From Alteribacillus persepolensis (lineage in GTDB: Bacteria; Bacillota; Bacilli; Bacillales; Marinococcaceae): DNA of 64,000 bases. Positions 17,466-27,802 of the stretch are shown in pieces. The stretch lies in contig NZ_FNDK01000007.1 of NCBI RefSeq assembly GCF_900099605.1, positions 62,001-126,000 on the forward strand, written 5' to 3'. The position numbers and the translations under genes are program-made. The number at the start of each line of letters is the position of its first letter. The first letter of the stretch is position 1. The notes under the pieces are model-generated. The model was not told the DNA's origin, made no database searches, and worked only from the letters and a program-made list of their open reading frames with translations.

Positions 17466-18350
17466 ATGTCGGTGTCTGTTGGCTATTTAGGACCTGAAGG
17501 GTCTTTTACAGAGGCTGCAGCAAATGCAGTATTGCCAAGTCATAAATGTTACCCGTATGCTACAATTCAAGCGTGCATGGCTGCAGCAGCAAGTGACGAA
17601 GTAGATATCGCTGTGGTACCGTTAGAAAATGCGATTGAAGGGTCTGTTAATATGACGCTTGATTACTTGATTCATAAGCAAGACATACCTATTATTGGAG
17701 AAGTGACAGTGCCAATCCAACAACATTTAATGGTTCATCCAGATAATGAACATATATGGAAAAGCATGAATAACATTTATTCTCACCCACAAGCTATTGC
17801 ACAATGTGATGATTTTATTACGAATACATTTTCTCATGCAAACATTCATTACATGAACTCAACGAGCCTGGCGGCAAAAGATATATCAGAAAACCCTGAT
17901 ATGGATGGGGTGGCTATTGCCAACGCACTTGCTGCCAAAAAGTATGGATTAAAAATTGTACAGCATCATATTCACGATTATGACAACAATCACACTCGTT
18001 TTGTACTTTTGTCGAAACAAGAACAAAAAGAAGCGCTGCAGCCAGTGAGACACGAAAAAGAAAAAACAACCTTAATGATTACACTGCCTTCTGATCATTC
18101 AGGAGCATTGCACCAAGTACTGTCGGCTTTTGCGTGGCGCAAATTGAACTTGTCGAAAATTGAATCACGGCCGATGAAAACCGGAATTGGTCATTACTTT
18201 TTCATTATTGATGTTGATCATGCGATGGATGATGTACTCATTCCGGGGGTAATAGCGGAACTTGAGGCACTGGGATGTGGAGTTCGTATTTTAGGGAGTT
18301 ATCCCTGTTTACTTACTGAAACAGTGAAAGCAAAGCCTATTCCTGAATAA
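17466..18350 (+). CDS. pheA: Prephenate dehydratase
   Basis: Converts prephenate to phenylpyruvate for phenylalanine synthesis. The 294 residues contain the dehydratase domain (GYLGPEGSFTEAAA at the start, PLENAIEGSVNMTLD, and catalytic NHTRFVLL with the Thr-Arg-Phe triplet) and a C-terminal ACT domain with the Phe-binding motif SKIESRPMKTG. ATG 17466 is chosen over GTG 17457 because AAGGAG lies 10 bases upstream of the ATG but only 1 base from the GTG. Monofunctional, without chorismate mutase. A strong terminator follows. Confidence 0.96.
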   Translation: MSVSVGYLGPEGSFTEAAANAVLPSHKCYPYATIQACMAAAASDEVDIAVVPLENAIEGSVNMTLDYLIHKQDIPIIGEVTVPIQQHLMVHPDNEHIWKSMNNIYSHPQAIAQCDDFITNTFSHANIHYMNSTSLAAKDISENPDMDGVAIANALAAKKYGLKIVQHHIHDYDNNHTRFVLLSKQEQKEALQPVRHEKEKTTLMITLPSDHSGALHQVLSAFAWRKLNLSKIESRPMKTGIGHYFFIIDVDHAMDDVLIPGVIAELEALGCGVRILGSYPCLLTETVKAKPIPE

Positions 18351-18370
18351 GGATAGGCTTTTTTTTTCAT
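18333..18370 (+). terminator. Terminator after pheA
   Basis: AAGCCTAT (18333-18340) pairs with ATAGGCTT (18353-18360) and is followed by a run of T. The stem begins inside the last pheA codons. Confidence 0.85.
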
Positions 18371-18577
18371 GGAGGAGGACAGGATTGCAAAACGTGGTTA
18401 ACAAATTCATATAAGTGCGGAGAAGCCTGCCTGTACAAAAGGCCTGGCAGCTGGTCAAGCTGTCTTTCAAAAGCACAAGCACATGAATCTTTGTGCATGC
18501 CATGAAAATGCTCCGTCTATATGGCCTTCGCTGACACACGAATATAATGATATGTGGATTTCCCCACGCCGGCAAAG

Positions 18578-19123
18578 TTAGGACGTTAATAGAAATCCTT
18601 TTTCCTGCAGTTTCTTTTTTACTTCTTCCATAACCGATTCTGAAGAAGCTTCGACGGTATGTAAATGTGTACCATCGGTTAGCTGAGATAATAACGGTGC
18701 TTTCGTTTTTTCCAGTTCCACAATAAATTGCTGGACTTCCTTTCTTGTTGCCAGCATTAATGAAGCTGTTAAGTCTCCATACAGGGGATGTTCAATCGTC
18801 ACATCCAAGACCTTTGCGCCATGATCAACAATAATATTTAATTCCTCTTCTGTCACAGAACGGTCTGAGGAATGAAAACAAGCAATTTGCTGCGTTACGG
18901 ATGCAGCTGGCTGTTCTTGCAAAAATAAATAACCCTGTGATGTGGCAATGATTGGATAGTCTTTAGCTTTTAGCAATGAAATATCTTGGACAATCACCTG
19001 GCGGCTTACATTTGTTTTCGCGGCAAGTTCGCTGCCTGTAATCGGCTGTTTGCGCTCGGAAAGCCATTGCAAAATTAACTCTCTTCTTTTATTTCCAAGT
19101 ATTTTATCTGGATGTTTTGTCAA
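18578..19123 (-). CDS. niaR: Transcriptional repressor NiaR (niacin-responsive)
   Basis: Represses NAD synthesis and niacin transport genes when nicotinate is present. The 181 residues have an N-terminal winged helix (RRELILQWLSERKQPITGSE, VSRQVIVQDISLLKAK) and a C-terminal 3H domain with conserved His in ACFHSSDRS, VDHGAKVLDVTIEHPLYG and DGTHLHTVE, which bind metal and ligand. Start TTG 19123 has GGGAGGG about 6 bases upstream; a longer frame to 19174 lacks a ribosome site. In B. subtilis yrxA lies in the same place between pheA and safA. Confidence 0.93.
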   Translation of the reverse strand: MTKHPDKILGNKRRELILQWLSERKQPITGSELAAKTNVSRQVIVQDISLLKAKDYPIIATSQGYLFLQEQPAASVTQQIACFHSSDRSVTEEELNIIVDHGAKVLDVTIEHPLYGDLTASLMLATRKEVQQFIVELEKTKAPLLSQLTDGTHLHTVEASSESVMEEVKKKLQEKGFLLTS

Positions 19124-19207
19124 GGTAGACCCTCCCTTTTTACTAGATACAGGTATTATTTTACAATATAACAAGTGTCTTTACATTGTTTAGCATTTGC
19201 TTAGAAG

Positions 19208-19236
19208 TCATATATGTATTTCCAAAAGCATATGTT
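19208..19236 (+). promoter_or_regulatory. Possible sigma-E promoter of safA
   Basis: TCATAT (19208) and CATATGTT (19229-19236) are separated by 15 bases, resembling the ATA-containing -35 and CATA-type -10 boxes of mother-cell sigma-E. B. subtilis safA is sigma-E dependent. The match is only partial. Confidence 0.4.
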
Positions 19237-19323
19237 TGCCATAGACGATGATGGGAACGGAAGGGAAGAATACTATTTCTTCAAACCGGCTTCGATCACT
19301 TACAGAGGGAGGAAAAAAACACT

Positions 19324-20529
19324 ATGCAGATTCACATTGTTCAAAAAGGAGATACATTGTGGAAGCTTTCACAGCAGTATAATGTCGATTTTGAGGAAGT
19401 GAAAAAAGCTAATCCTCAGTTATCTGATCCAAATAAAATTATGCCCGGCATGAAAATAAAAATACCCGCAAAAAGCGTACCTGTAAAGAAGGAACAACAA
19501 ATAAAAAAAGAACAACAGCAACCGGTACAAAAAGAGAAGAAAAAAGAACAGCCTAAACCAAAGCCAGAAAAGCCCATGGCTCAGCCTAAGCCGAAAATGC
19601 CACCGGTAAACCAGCCGAAACCGACACCGCCTAAACCGCCAAAAATAAGTCCTATTCAACAAGAGCAGCATTTCAATATGAATGTGAACTTATATAAGCC
19701 ATATCCGCAAAAGCCAGCAAAAACTCAGCCGGAGAAAAAGCCGACTCAGATGCAGCAAATGCCGCCAAAGCCACCAAAAAAGCCGCAAGACAAACCGATG
19801 AAAACCGAGCAAGCGCCAGTACAGAAACAACCGCAAGAAAAGCCGCAGGTGAAACCACAAGTAAAACCACAGGTGAAACCACAAGTAAAACCACAAGTAA
19901 AACCTAAGATGGAGTCGCCATGGAAACCATCTGATAATGAGCAGATGCCTTCCATGCCAAAAATGCCTAAACAACCGTCAGCGCAAATATCACCATCAAC
20001 ATACGAACCATCTGCACAGCAGCCTATGCACTATCCAATGCAGCAGTCAATGCCGATGATGCCAAAGCCGGGGCCGTGCAGTCCTTGTCAGCCAATGCCC
20101 CCGCTTGTACCTTGCTGGTCGCCTTGTCCACCGCCAATGATGCCAATGCAAGCACCAGCACATCCTATGAATAATGGATACCATCATGATGAGATGGTAC
20201 AAGGAGTGTCTCACTATCCAAAACCGTACGGAGCCTATCATCACTTTCCGCCAAATCAAATGATGAGTCCGTACGACGGGCATATGAACCACTCATCTCA
20301 TCAGAATTATTATTCCCCAAATCACCAATATCATAATGATTATTATCAGAACCATAACAATAATTATGGTAATAACTACAATAATAACTATAACAACCAT
20401 AATAATAACTATCATGACAACAATTATCATAATAACAACTACAATAATAACAACGACAACAACAACGGACAGCAGTATGGCGGCATGTATTCTCCGTGGA
20501 TGAATAACAATAACCGAGAAGAGGAATAA
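19324..20529 (+). CDS. safA: Spore coat assembly protein SafA (LysM)
   Basis: Spore coat morphogenetic protein that sits at the cortex-coat interface in sporulating bacilli. The 401 residues begin with one LysM domain (IHIVQKGDTLWKLSQQYN to KIMPGMKIKIP, residues 3-50) that binds peptidoglycan. A long Pro/Lys/Gln region follows, including five PQVK units, then a Met/Pro/Cys-rich part (PCSPCQPMPPLVPCWSPC), and finally an Asn/His/Tyr-rich tail. GGAGG precedes the ATG. Only the LysM part and position are conserved; the low-complexity tail is typical of coat proteins. Apparently intact. Confidence 0.88.
   Translation: MQIHIVQKGDTLWKLSQQYNVDFEEVKKANPQLSDPNKIMPGMKIKIPAKSVPVKKEQQIKKEQQQPVQKEKKKEQPKPKPEKPMAQPKPKMPPVNQPKPTPPKPPKISPIQQEQHFNMNVNLYKPYPQKPAKTQPEKKPTQMQQMPPKPPKKPQDKPMKTEQAPVQKQPQEKPQVKPQVKPQVKPQVKPQVKPKMESPWKPSDNEQMPSMPKMPKQPSAQISPSTYEPSAQQPMHYPMQQSMPMMPKPGPCSPCQPMPPLVPCWSPCPPPMMPMQAPAHPMNNGYHHDEMVQGVSHYPKPYGAYHHFPPNQMMSPYDGHMNHSSHQNYYSPNHQYHNDYYQNHNNNYGNNYNNNYNNHNNNYHDNNYHNNNYNNNNDNNNGQQYGGMYSPWMNNNNREEE
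19843..19902 (+). repeat. Five 12-bp tandem repeats within safA
   Basis: Five near-identical copies of CCACARGTRAAA encode PQVK units, preceded by one PQEK variant. The array keeps the frame and can change length by slippage without disrupting SafA. Confidence 0.9.
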
Positions 20530-20619
20530 AATTTTAGAGCAATTACCTTAGTTACCTCTAACTTACAGCTTAAAAGCTGCCTCCTTGAGTCACTATAAAT
20601 GACGAAAGGAGGTTTTTAA

Positions 20620-21327
20620 ATGAAAAAAGCTGCATTAACAATGACTGCATTTACTATTATTGCAAGTGGACTGGCTGGCTGCGGAACTGCTGAAGACAAT
20701 GAAATGGGTGCATCTCCAACCCGTTATAGTGGATATGATAACAACATGGATGGCCGTGATGCTGGCGGTAATTATCGCAGTGACAATTACAGAGGAGAAG
20801 GACCTGTCACTGATATGATGACTGTCGATGATCGTCAACATGGCCGAAATGACCGAGGCACCGCTGATAATCGTGGCCAAATTGGTGATCGCAATGGTAT
20901 GGTAGGTGAAAGAGGGAACTTAAATACAAGAAATGTAAATGATGGCAATCAGATGAACGACAGAACAGGAAATCAAGGAAACAATCAGCAAGAGGCAGAA
21001 GAAATTGCCAATAAAGTTGAAAATATAGACGGTGTGGATGACAGCCGTGTTATCGTACGAGATAATGATATCTTAATTGGTGTCGACACGTATGAAGATG
21101 GTGAAAAAGCAGACCGTATGGCGGATAAAATAAAGCGTCAAGTAGAAAAAAATGCAGGCGATGGTAAAAATGTATATGTTACAACAGACGAAGAACAATA
21201 CGGCAACATTCAAGAAATTGATAACAACCTTCAAAATGGCATGGGATTAAATGAAGCTGGGGATACAATTAATGCTATGATTGAAGACTTAAGTAATGCT
21301 GCGCAAAGACCGTTTGAAAACAGTTAA
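20620..21327 (+). CDS. coxA: YhcN/YlaJ family sporulation lipoprotein (CoxA-like)
   Basis: Lipoprotein of 235 residues. The signal peptide ends in the lipobox LAGC (Cys21). A low-complexity Asn/Gly/Asp/Arg-rich region covers residues 25-125. The YhcN/YlaJ domain follows: EEIANKVENIDGVDDSRVIV, then KADRMADKIKRQVEK and VYVTTDEEQYGNI. B. subtilis coxA (yrbB), encoding a spore cortex protein, is next to safA, as here. GAAAGGAGG precedes the ATG. The gene looks intact. Which spore layer it occupies here cannot be told from sequence. Confidence 0.85.
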   Translation: MKKAALTMTAFTIIASGLAGCGTAEDNEMGASPTRYSGYDNNMDGRDAGGNYRSDNYRGEGPVTDMMTVDDRQHGRNDRGTADNRGQIGDRNGMVGERGNLNTRNVNDGNQMNDRTGNQGNNQQEAEEIANKVENIDGVDDSRVIVRDNDILIGVDTYEDGEKADRMADKIKRQVEKNAGDGKNVYVTTDEEQYGNIQEIDNNLQNGMGLNEAGDTINAMIEDLSNAAQRPFENS

Positions 21328-21333
21328 TGACAG

Positions 21334-21380
21334 AAAAGCGTTTCACAGCAGGACGTAACCCTCTGTGAGGCGCTTTTATT
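21334..21380 (+). terminator. Terminator after coxA
   Basis: AAAGCG-ttt-CACAG pairs with CTGTG-agg-CGCTTT around a loop, followed by TTATT. It starts shortly after the stop codon. Confidence 0.7.
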
Positions 21381-21450
21381 ATGTCAGAGGGAATCCTTTC
21401 ATTGTTCCTGAAGTATATGCTATATTAAATTGTTGGAGGAGGAATGAACA

Positions 21451-22203
21451 ATGGCAGGACATTCCAAATGGCATAACATAAAACGAAGAAAAGAAAGCCA
21501 AGATGCAAAACGTGCAAAAATATTCACGAAGCTTTCTAAGGAAATATTTGCTGCAGTAAGAGAAGGCGGCACTGATCCGCAAACCAACCTAAGGTTGAGA
21601 ATGGCGCTGACCAAAGCACGGGCAGAGAATATCCCAAACGATAATATTGAGCGCACCATTAAAAAAGCAGCAGGTGATACCGGTGGTGTACAGTATGAAG
21701 AGATTACCTATGAAGGTTATGGACCTGGAGGAGCTGCTGTTTTTGTACAGGCGTTGACAGACAATAAGAACCGCTCTGCAGCAGACATTCGCCATGCGTT
21801 CACTAAACACGGCGGCAATTTGGGTGAAGACGGCTGTGTTTCGTTTTTGTTTGATAAAAAAGGACAGCTCCTCATTTCTAAAACAAGTGATATAGATGAA
21901 GAAGAATTAATGCTTGCAGCGATTGAAGCCGGAGCAGATGAATGCGAAGCTGAAGATGATTATTTTTACATCCTTACAGCGCCTGAAGAGTTTGAACATG
22001 TAAAAAAAGCGCTGGAAAACGATTACCACTTCTCTAAAGCAGAGGTAACGATGATTCCACAAACGAATGCGGAGCTGACGGATGAGCATGCCGAAAAAAT
22101 GTTGAAATTAATCGATGCTCTAGAAGATAATGATGATGTACAAAGCGTATATCATAACTTCAAAATTAGCGACGAACAATATGACCGAGTGGTGAATGGC
22201 TAA
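21451..22203 (+). CDS. yebC: YebC/PmpR family protein
   Basis: 250 residues with the family signature at the start (MAGHSKWHNIKRRKESQDAK) and GYGPGGAAVFVQALTDN near residue 92. The family was named for transcriptional regulation; work on members such as YebC/YeeI also supports a role in translation through difficult sequences such as proline runs. GGAGGAGG precedes the ATG. It carries a C-terminal extension of about ten residues relative to the usual 240. The B. subtilis homologue yrbC lies in the same place. Confidence 0.95.
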   Translation: MAGHSKWHNIKRRKESQDAKRAKIFTKLSKEIFAAVREGGTDPQTNLRLRMALTKARAENIPNDNIERTIKKAAGDTGGVQYEEITYEGYGPGGAAVFVQALTDNKNRSAADIRHAFTKHGGNLGEDGCVSFLFDKKGQLLISKTSDIDEEELMLAAIEAGADECEAEDDYFYILTAPEEFEHVKKALENDYHFSKAEVTMIPQTNAELTDEHAEKMLKLIDALEDNDDVQSVYHNFKISDEQYDRVVNG

Positions 22204-22209
22204 AGCATA

Positions 22210-22254
22210 AAAACCTTTTTTGTGGGGAAGACTCCCATAAAAAAGGTTTTTTCT
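22210..22254 (+). terminator. Terminator after yebC
   Basis: AAACCTTTTTT pairs with AAAAAAGGTTT across an inner GGG/CCC stem, followed by TTTTTTC. Confidence 0.8.
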
Positions 22255-22287
22255 GGTTTATACTTTTGTGAAAAAAGGAGAAAAGAT

Positions 22288-22563
22288 ATGCAGCATTTTT
22301 GGCGGTATATAGCAGTAGCAGTATGTTGTGGATGGTTAGTATTTCCATTAGGAGCTGAGGCATCTGATTCCTATCATCCTCGTTATCCTGCTGTTTATGA
22401 AGTGATTTTGGAAAAAGAAACATCTAATGGGGTCGTAGTGACTGCAAAGAAATATGAAACGGTTTGGGCGGTGGAAGATTTTTGGAGTAAGTATGAGTCT
22501 TGGAAGTTAGTCGATCAAAAAGAAGACCAGATTATCTTGCGAAAACCGTATGAAAAGCATTAA
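22288..22563 (+). CDS. bofC: Truncated BofC (N-terminal domain only)
   Basis: BofC is a forespore-secreted inhibitor that delays SpoIVB-dependent activation of pro-sigma-K. Start ATG 22288 has AAAGGAG about 7 bases upstream. A signal peptide (residues 1-24, YIAVAVCCGWLVFPLGAEA) precedes a segment matching the BofC N-terminal domain: YEVILEKETSNGVVVTAKKY, then VEDFWSKYESWKLVDQK and IILRK. The frame stops at 91 residues, while B. subtilis BofC has about 170 and a second domain. No remnant of that domain is seen in the 80 bases before ruvA. It may be nonfunctional or a reduced form. Confidence 0.75.
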   Translation: MQHFWRYIAVAVCCGWLVFPLGAEASDSYHPRYPAVYEVILEKETSNGVVVTAKKYETVWAVEDFWSKYESWKLVDQKEDQIILRKPYEKH

Positions 22564-22640
22564 TTTGTTTTTCATTATGCCAACAGTTTGCTATGATAAA
22601 AGAAAGCATGTTCGTATATACGGGGGAGGAGTCATTTGTT

Positions 22641-23252
22641 TTGTATGAATATCTAAGGGGAAAAGTTGTACACACGGAGAAAGAAACATTAACACTAGAG
22701 ATTGAGAATATAGGCTATTTAATATATTGTTCGAATCCATTTGTTTTTGATAGGAATGAAGAAGAAATTACGATATATACATATCAGTATGTAAAAGAAG
22801 ATGTCATACGGCTATACGGCTTTCCTTCTCGGAAAGAAAGAGGGTTATTTGAACAACTGCTGCAAGTATCAGGTATTGGCCCAAAAGGAGCACTTGCTGT
22901 TTTGGCTGCTGGTGCACCCCAGCAAGTTATCCAAGCGATTGAAGAGGAGAATGAAGCATTTCTTGTTAAGTTTCCCGGAGTCGGGAAAAAGACAGCGAGA
23001 CAAATGATTCTTGATTTAAAAGGGAAACTGCAAGATATCGTGGGAGAGCCGGCAGGTAACGGTGATCTTGGTCTTCTTCAAGAAAACAGCCAGTCTGTGT
23101 CTCATTCTAATGCACTTGATGAGGCTTTGGAAGCGCTGCGAGCGTTAGGATACAGTGAAAAAGAAATATCTAAAGTTAAACCTGCCTTGCAAAAAGAACA
23201 ATTAAGTGCTGATGAATATGTGAGACAAGCACTGCAAAAAATGCTGACGTAA
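22641..23252 (+). CDS. ruvA: Holliday junction branch migration protein RuvA
   Basis: Binds four-way junctions and loads RuvB. The 203 residues start at TTG 22641 (LYEYLRGKVV, the normal RuvA N-terminus), behind GGGGGAGGAG; a longer frame from 22593 adds 16 residues with no family counterpart. Helix-hairpin-helix motifs are LLQVSGIGPKGALAVLA and LVKFPGVGKKTARQMIL. A C-terminal domain (ALRALGYSEKEISKV) contacts RuvB. ruvB follows 45 bases later. Confidence 0.94.
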   Translation: MYEYLRGKVVHTEKETLTLEIENIGYLIYCSNPFVFDRNEEEITIYTYQYVKEDVIRLYGFPSRKERGLFEQLLQVSGIGPKGALAVLAAGAPQQVIQAIEEENEAFLVKFPGVGKKTARQMILDLKGKLQDIVGEPAGNGDLGLLQENSQSVSHSNALDEALEALRALGYSEKEISKVKPALQKEQLSADEYVRQALQKMLT

Positions 23253-23297
23253 CAATTGGCAATAACACGTTTTAGACTGATGTAACGGGGGGTCTGT

Positions 23298-24302
23298 ATG
23301 GAAGAGCGTATCGTCTCACAAGAAGCTCACCGTGACGATGACTATGCGGAGAGCAGTATAAGACCGGTTGATTTTAAACAGTACATCGGCCAGCAGAAAG
23401 TCAAAGAAAATTTAAAAATATTTATAGAAGCAGCCAAGCTTCGTGAGGAATGTTTGGACCATGTCTTGTTATACGGGCCGCCGGGTCTTGGCAAAACAAC
23501 GTTAGCTATGATCATTGCAAACGAAATGCAAGTAAATATTAGAACAACCTCAGGTCCTGCTATTGAAAAACCGGGAGATCTTGCGGCTGTATTAACAGCC
23601 CTCGAACCAGGAGATGTGCTGTTCATTGATGAAATTCACCGTTTGCCACGTTCGGTAGAAGAAGTATTATACCCGGCAATGGAAGATTACTGCATTGATA
23701 TTATTATTGGAAAAGAAGCAACAGCTCGATCTGTCCGGCTTGATTTACCGCCTTTTACTCTCGTAGGAGCTACGACCCGTGCAGGGATGTTATCATCTCC
23801 CTTAAGAGACCGTTTTGGTGTACATGCACGCTTGGAATATTACAATGAAACGGAATTGGCAGATATTGTTTATCGAAGTGGCAACTTAATGGGAGTTAGC
23901 GTTGAAGAGGAGGCAGCTTTGGAGTTGGCACGACGCTCAAGAGGAACACCAAGAATCGCTAACCGGCTGCTTAGGCGAGTTCGTGATTTTGCGCAAGTAA
24001 AGGGAAGCGATGGTATTAATTCTCTGCTCTGCCAAGACGCATTGGAAAAGTTGCAGGTAGACAGGCTGGGGCTCGATGAAATTGACCATAAATTGCTCGT
24101 TAATATTATTGAGAAATTCCGTGGCGGTCCTGTTGGGATTGAGGCCTTAGCAGCGGCAATAGGGGAAGAAGCAACGACTTTAGAAGATGTATATGAACCG
24201 TATTTAATGCAAATTGGCTTTGTAGTAAGAACTCCTCGCGGACGTATGGTAACCGAGCAAGTATATGAATACTTGGGGATGGAGGTGCCAGACCGTGGCT
24301 GA
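23298..24302 (+). CDS. ruvB: Holliday junction helicase RuvB
   Basis: AAA+ motor driving branch migration with RuvA. The 334 residues show Walker [12 protein letters not shown] near residue 57, Walker [15 protein letters not shown], sensor 1 VGATTRAG, and arginine-finger region LRDRFG, then a winged-helix C-terminus ([16 protein letters not shown]). A GGGGGG site precedes the ATG. The next gene begins inside its last codons. Confidence 0.97.
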   Translation: MEERIVSQEAHRDDDYAESSIRPVDFKQYIGQQKVKENLKIFIEAAKLREECLDHVLLYGPPGLGKTTLAMIIANEMQVNIRTTSGPAIEKPGDLAAVLTALEPGDVLFIDEIHRLPRSVEEVLYPAMEDYCIDIIIGKEATARSVRLDLPPFTLVGATTRAGMLSSPLRDRFGVHARLEYYNETELADIVYRSGNLMGVSVEEEAALELARRSRGTPRIANRLLRRVRDFAQVKGSDGINSLLCQDALEKLQVDRLGLDEIDHKLLVNIIEKFRGGPVGIEALAAAIGEEATTLEDVYEPYLMQIGFVVRTPRGRMVTEQVYEYLGMEVPDRG

Positions 24303-24513
24303 TTTTCCAAAAATATTAATTGGTATTGGTATTGCCTTGATATTATTTGGCCTCGTATGGCAAGTCGGTGGTAAGTTTATATCTTTGGGCAAACTGCCGG
24401 GGGATATTATTATAAAAAATGAAAATTCCACTTTCTATTTTCCGATTGTGACATCAATTGTTGTCAGTATCGTGCTTTCTCTTATCTTTTTTATTCTTGG
24501 ACGCTTTCGGTAA
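24295..24513 (+). CDS. DUF2905 family small membrane protein
   Basis: 72 residues starting at GTG 24295, overlapping the end of ruvB by 8 bases, with GGAGG about 9 bases upstream. Two hydrophobic helices ([20 protein letters not shown] and [19 protein letters not shown]) flank the conserved LGKLPGDI. Small proteins of this family occur between ruvB and queA in bacilli. The function is unknown. Confidence 0.85.
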   Translation: MADFPKILIGIGIALILFGLVWQVGGKFISLGKLPGDIIIKNENSTFYFPIVTSIVVSIVLSLIFFILGRFR

Positions 24514-24584
24514 CAACTTGTCATAGATATGGATTTTTTGTATGCTGATGAAGGTTTGTTGTTTGGAGAAAAGAGGTTGTATAC

Positions 24585-26764
<2,180 letters not shown>

Positions 26765-26829
26765 TGAAATGAAGTGTTTTCTTTAAATATAGTGTTACAG
26801 GGTAAGGCTAGGAAGGGAGGGAAATATTC

Positions 26830-27084
26830 ATGGAAGCTATTATCATGCTTGTACTCATGTTTGCCATTTTCTACTTTTTGCTGATCAGACCGCAGCAAAA
26901 GCGGCAAAAGCAAATTCGTGAAATGCATGCGAATTTGCAAAAAGGAGATCGTATTATTACGATAGGGGGTTTGCACGGCACCATTGATGCGCTGGATGAG
27001 AACAAAATTGTTATATTGGTGGAGAACAACCAAAAACTAACGTTCGACCGCAATTCTGTGCGCGAAGTAGTTAATGAGGACTAA
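26830..27084 (+). CDS. yajC: Preprotein translocase subunit YajC
   Basis: Small membrane protein associated with SecDF, 84 residues. One N-terminal helix (IIMLVLMFAIFYFLLIRPQQ) is followed by KRQKQIREMHANLQKGDRII and a conserved beta region ending VREVVNED. A GAAGGGAGGG site precedes the ATG. A terminator follows. Confidence 0.95.
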   Translation: MEAIIMLVLMFAIFYFLLIRPQQKRQKQIREMHANLQKGDRIITIGGLHGTIDALDENKIVILVENNQKLTFDRNSVREVVNED

Positions 27085-27126
27085 CACGTTCTCATTTACA
27101 TAGGATACTTGTGTATGCACAAGGGG

Positions 27127-27180
27127 AAGGGCTGTCTTAAAAGTTGTTATACGAATGACTTTTAAGAACAGCCCTTTTTT
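27127..27180 (+). terminator. Terminator of the queA-tgt-yajC unit
   Basis: AAGGGCTGT-TTAAAAGT pairs with ACTTTTAA-ACAGCCCTT with small bulges and ends in TTTTTT. Bases 27181-27268 hold no gene, only the sequence ATATTCACCCTA that also occurs in the repeat near 56060. Confidence 0.88.
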
Positions 27181-27268
27181 GGTTCCACGAAAATGAAGAA
27201 GACAGAAAAAGAGAACATATTCACCCTAGTTTTGTTTGATGTGGACAGCTTTGATTTGACTAAAAGCG

Positions 27269-27640
27269 TTACGAAACAGAATTTACACCAATTGCTGCTC
27301 CAACGGCTGAGGAAATCAGGAAGCTAGCAAATAGAATCACTTGTGAGCTGGTAATGGAGCTGTCATAGCCAAGGTATTGAAACAGTACAATCAAGCAAAT
27401 AACGGCTCCTGCTGTTATCACCCCGGTTATTAACCCTTTTTCCTTCGATTTGATCCCGGCAATAATCCCTCCGATACCAAAACTGATAATGGCTAAGATA
27501 TATAACAGCCATTGCATGGTGTCTTCCGAGACAGTAGTGAAGCGAAATAATACGGAAAATATGAAAGCGCAAGCAATTAACAAACAAATAATAACAGCCA
27601 TGCCCGCTCCTATAGCTTGTATACGTCCAGAACGCTGCAT
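27269..27640 (-). CDS. yrzE: YrzE/TIGR04086 family membrane protein
   Basis: 123 residues with four hydrophobic helices, no charged catalytic motif, typical of the TIGR04086 family found between yajC and yrbG in bacilli. The helices are near residues 10-34, 43-63, 71-91 and 98-119, with the short KSKEKG loop between helices 2 and 3. GGGGGAG lies upstream of the ATG at 27640 on the minus strand. The function is unknown. Confidence 0.8.
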   Translation of the reverse strand: MQRSGRIQAIGAGMAVIICLLIACAFIFSVLFRFTTVSEDTMQWLLYILAIISFGIGGIIAGIKSKEKGLITGVITAGAVICLIVLFQYLGYDSSITSSQVILFASFLISSAVGAAIGVNSVS

Positions 27641-27802
27641 CGTTCTCCCCCTTTTTTATTCTTCTCTAAAAATATATGGACAAGAGGCAGAAATAGAAGC
27701 GGGTTGGAACAGAAATTTTTTCAGGTACAGCAAAATAGCAGTTCAAAAGTGTATTTGCCACACATAAGCTAGTACAAATGTGTAAAAAAGGTGGTTGCTT
27801 GC

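Noticed and set aside
19214-19402. 62-residue frame overlapping the safA start
   Set aside because: Runs out of frame into the LysM coding region and lacks a ribosome site.
19843-19902. Regular 12-bp repeats considered as a CRISPR array
   Set aside because: They are contiguous, without spacers, in frame, and encode PQVK units of SafA.
19673-20292. Several long frames opposite safA
   Set aside because: They arise from the biased codon use of the Pro/Lys/Asn-rich SafA region and have no start signals.
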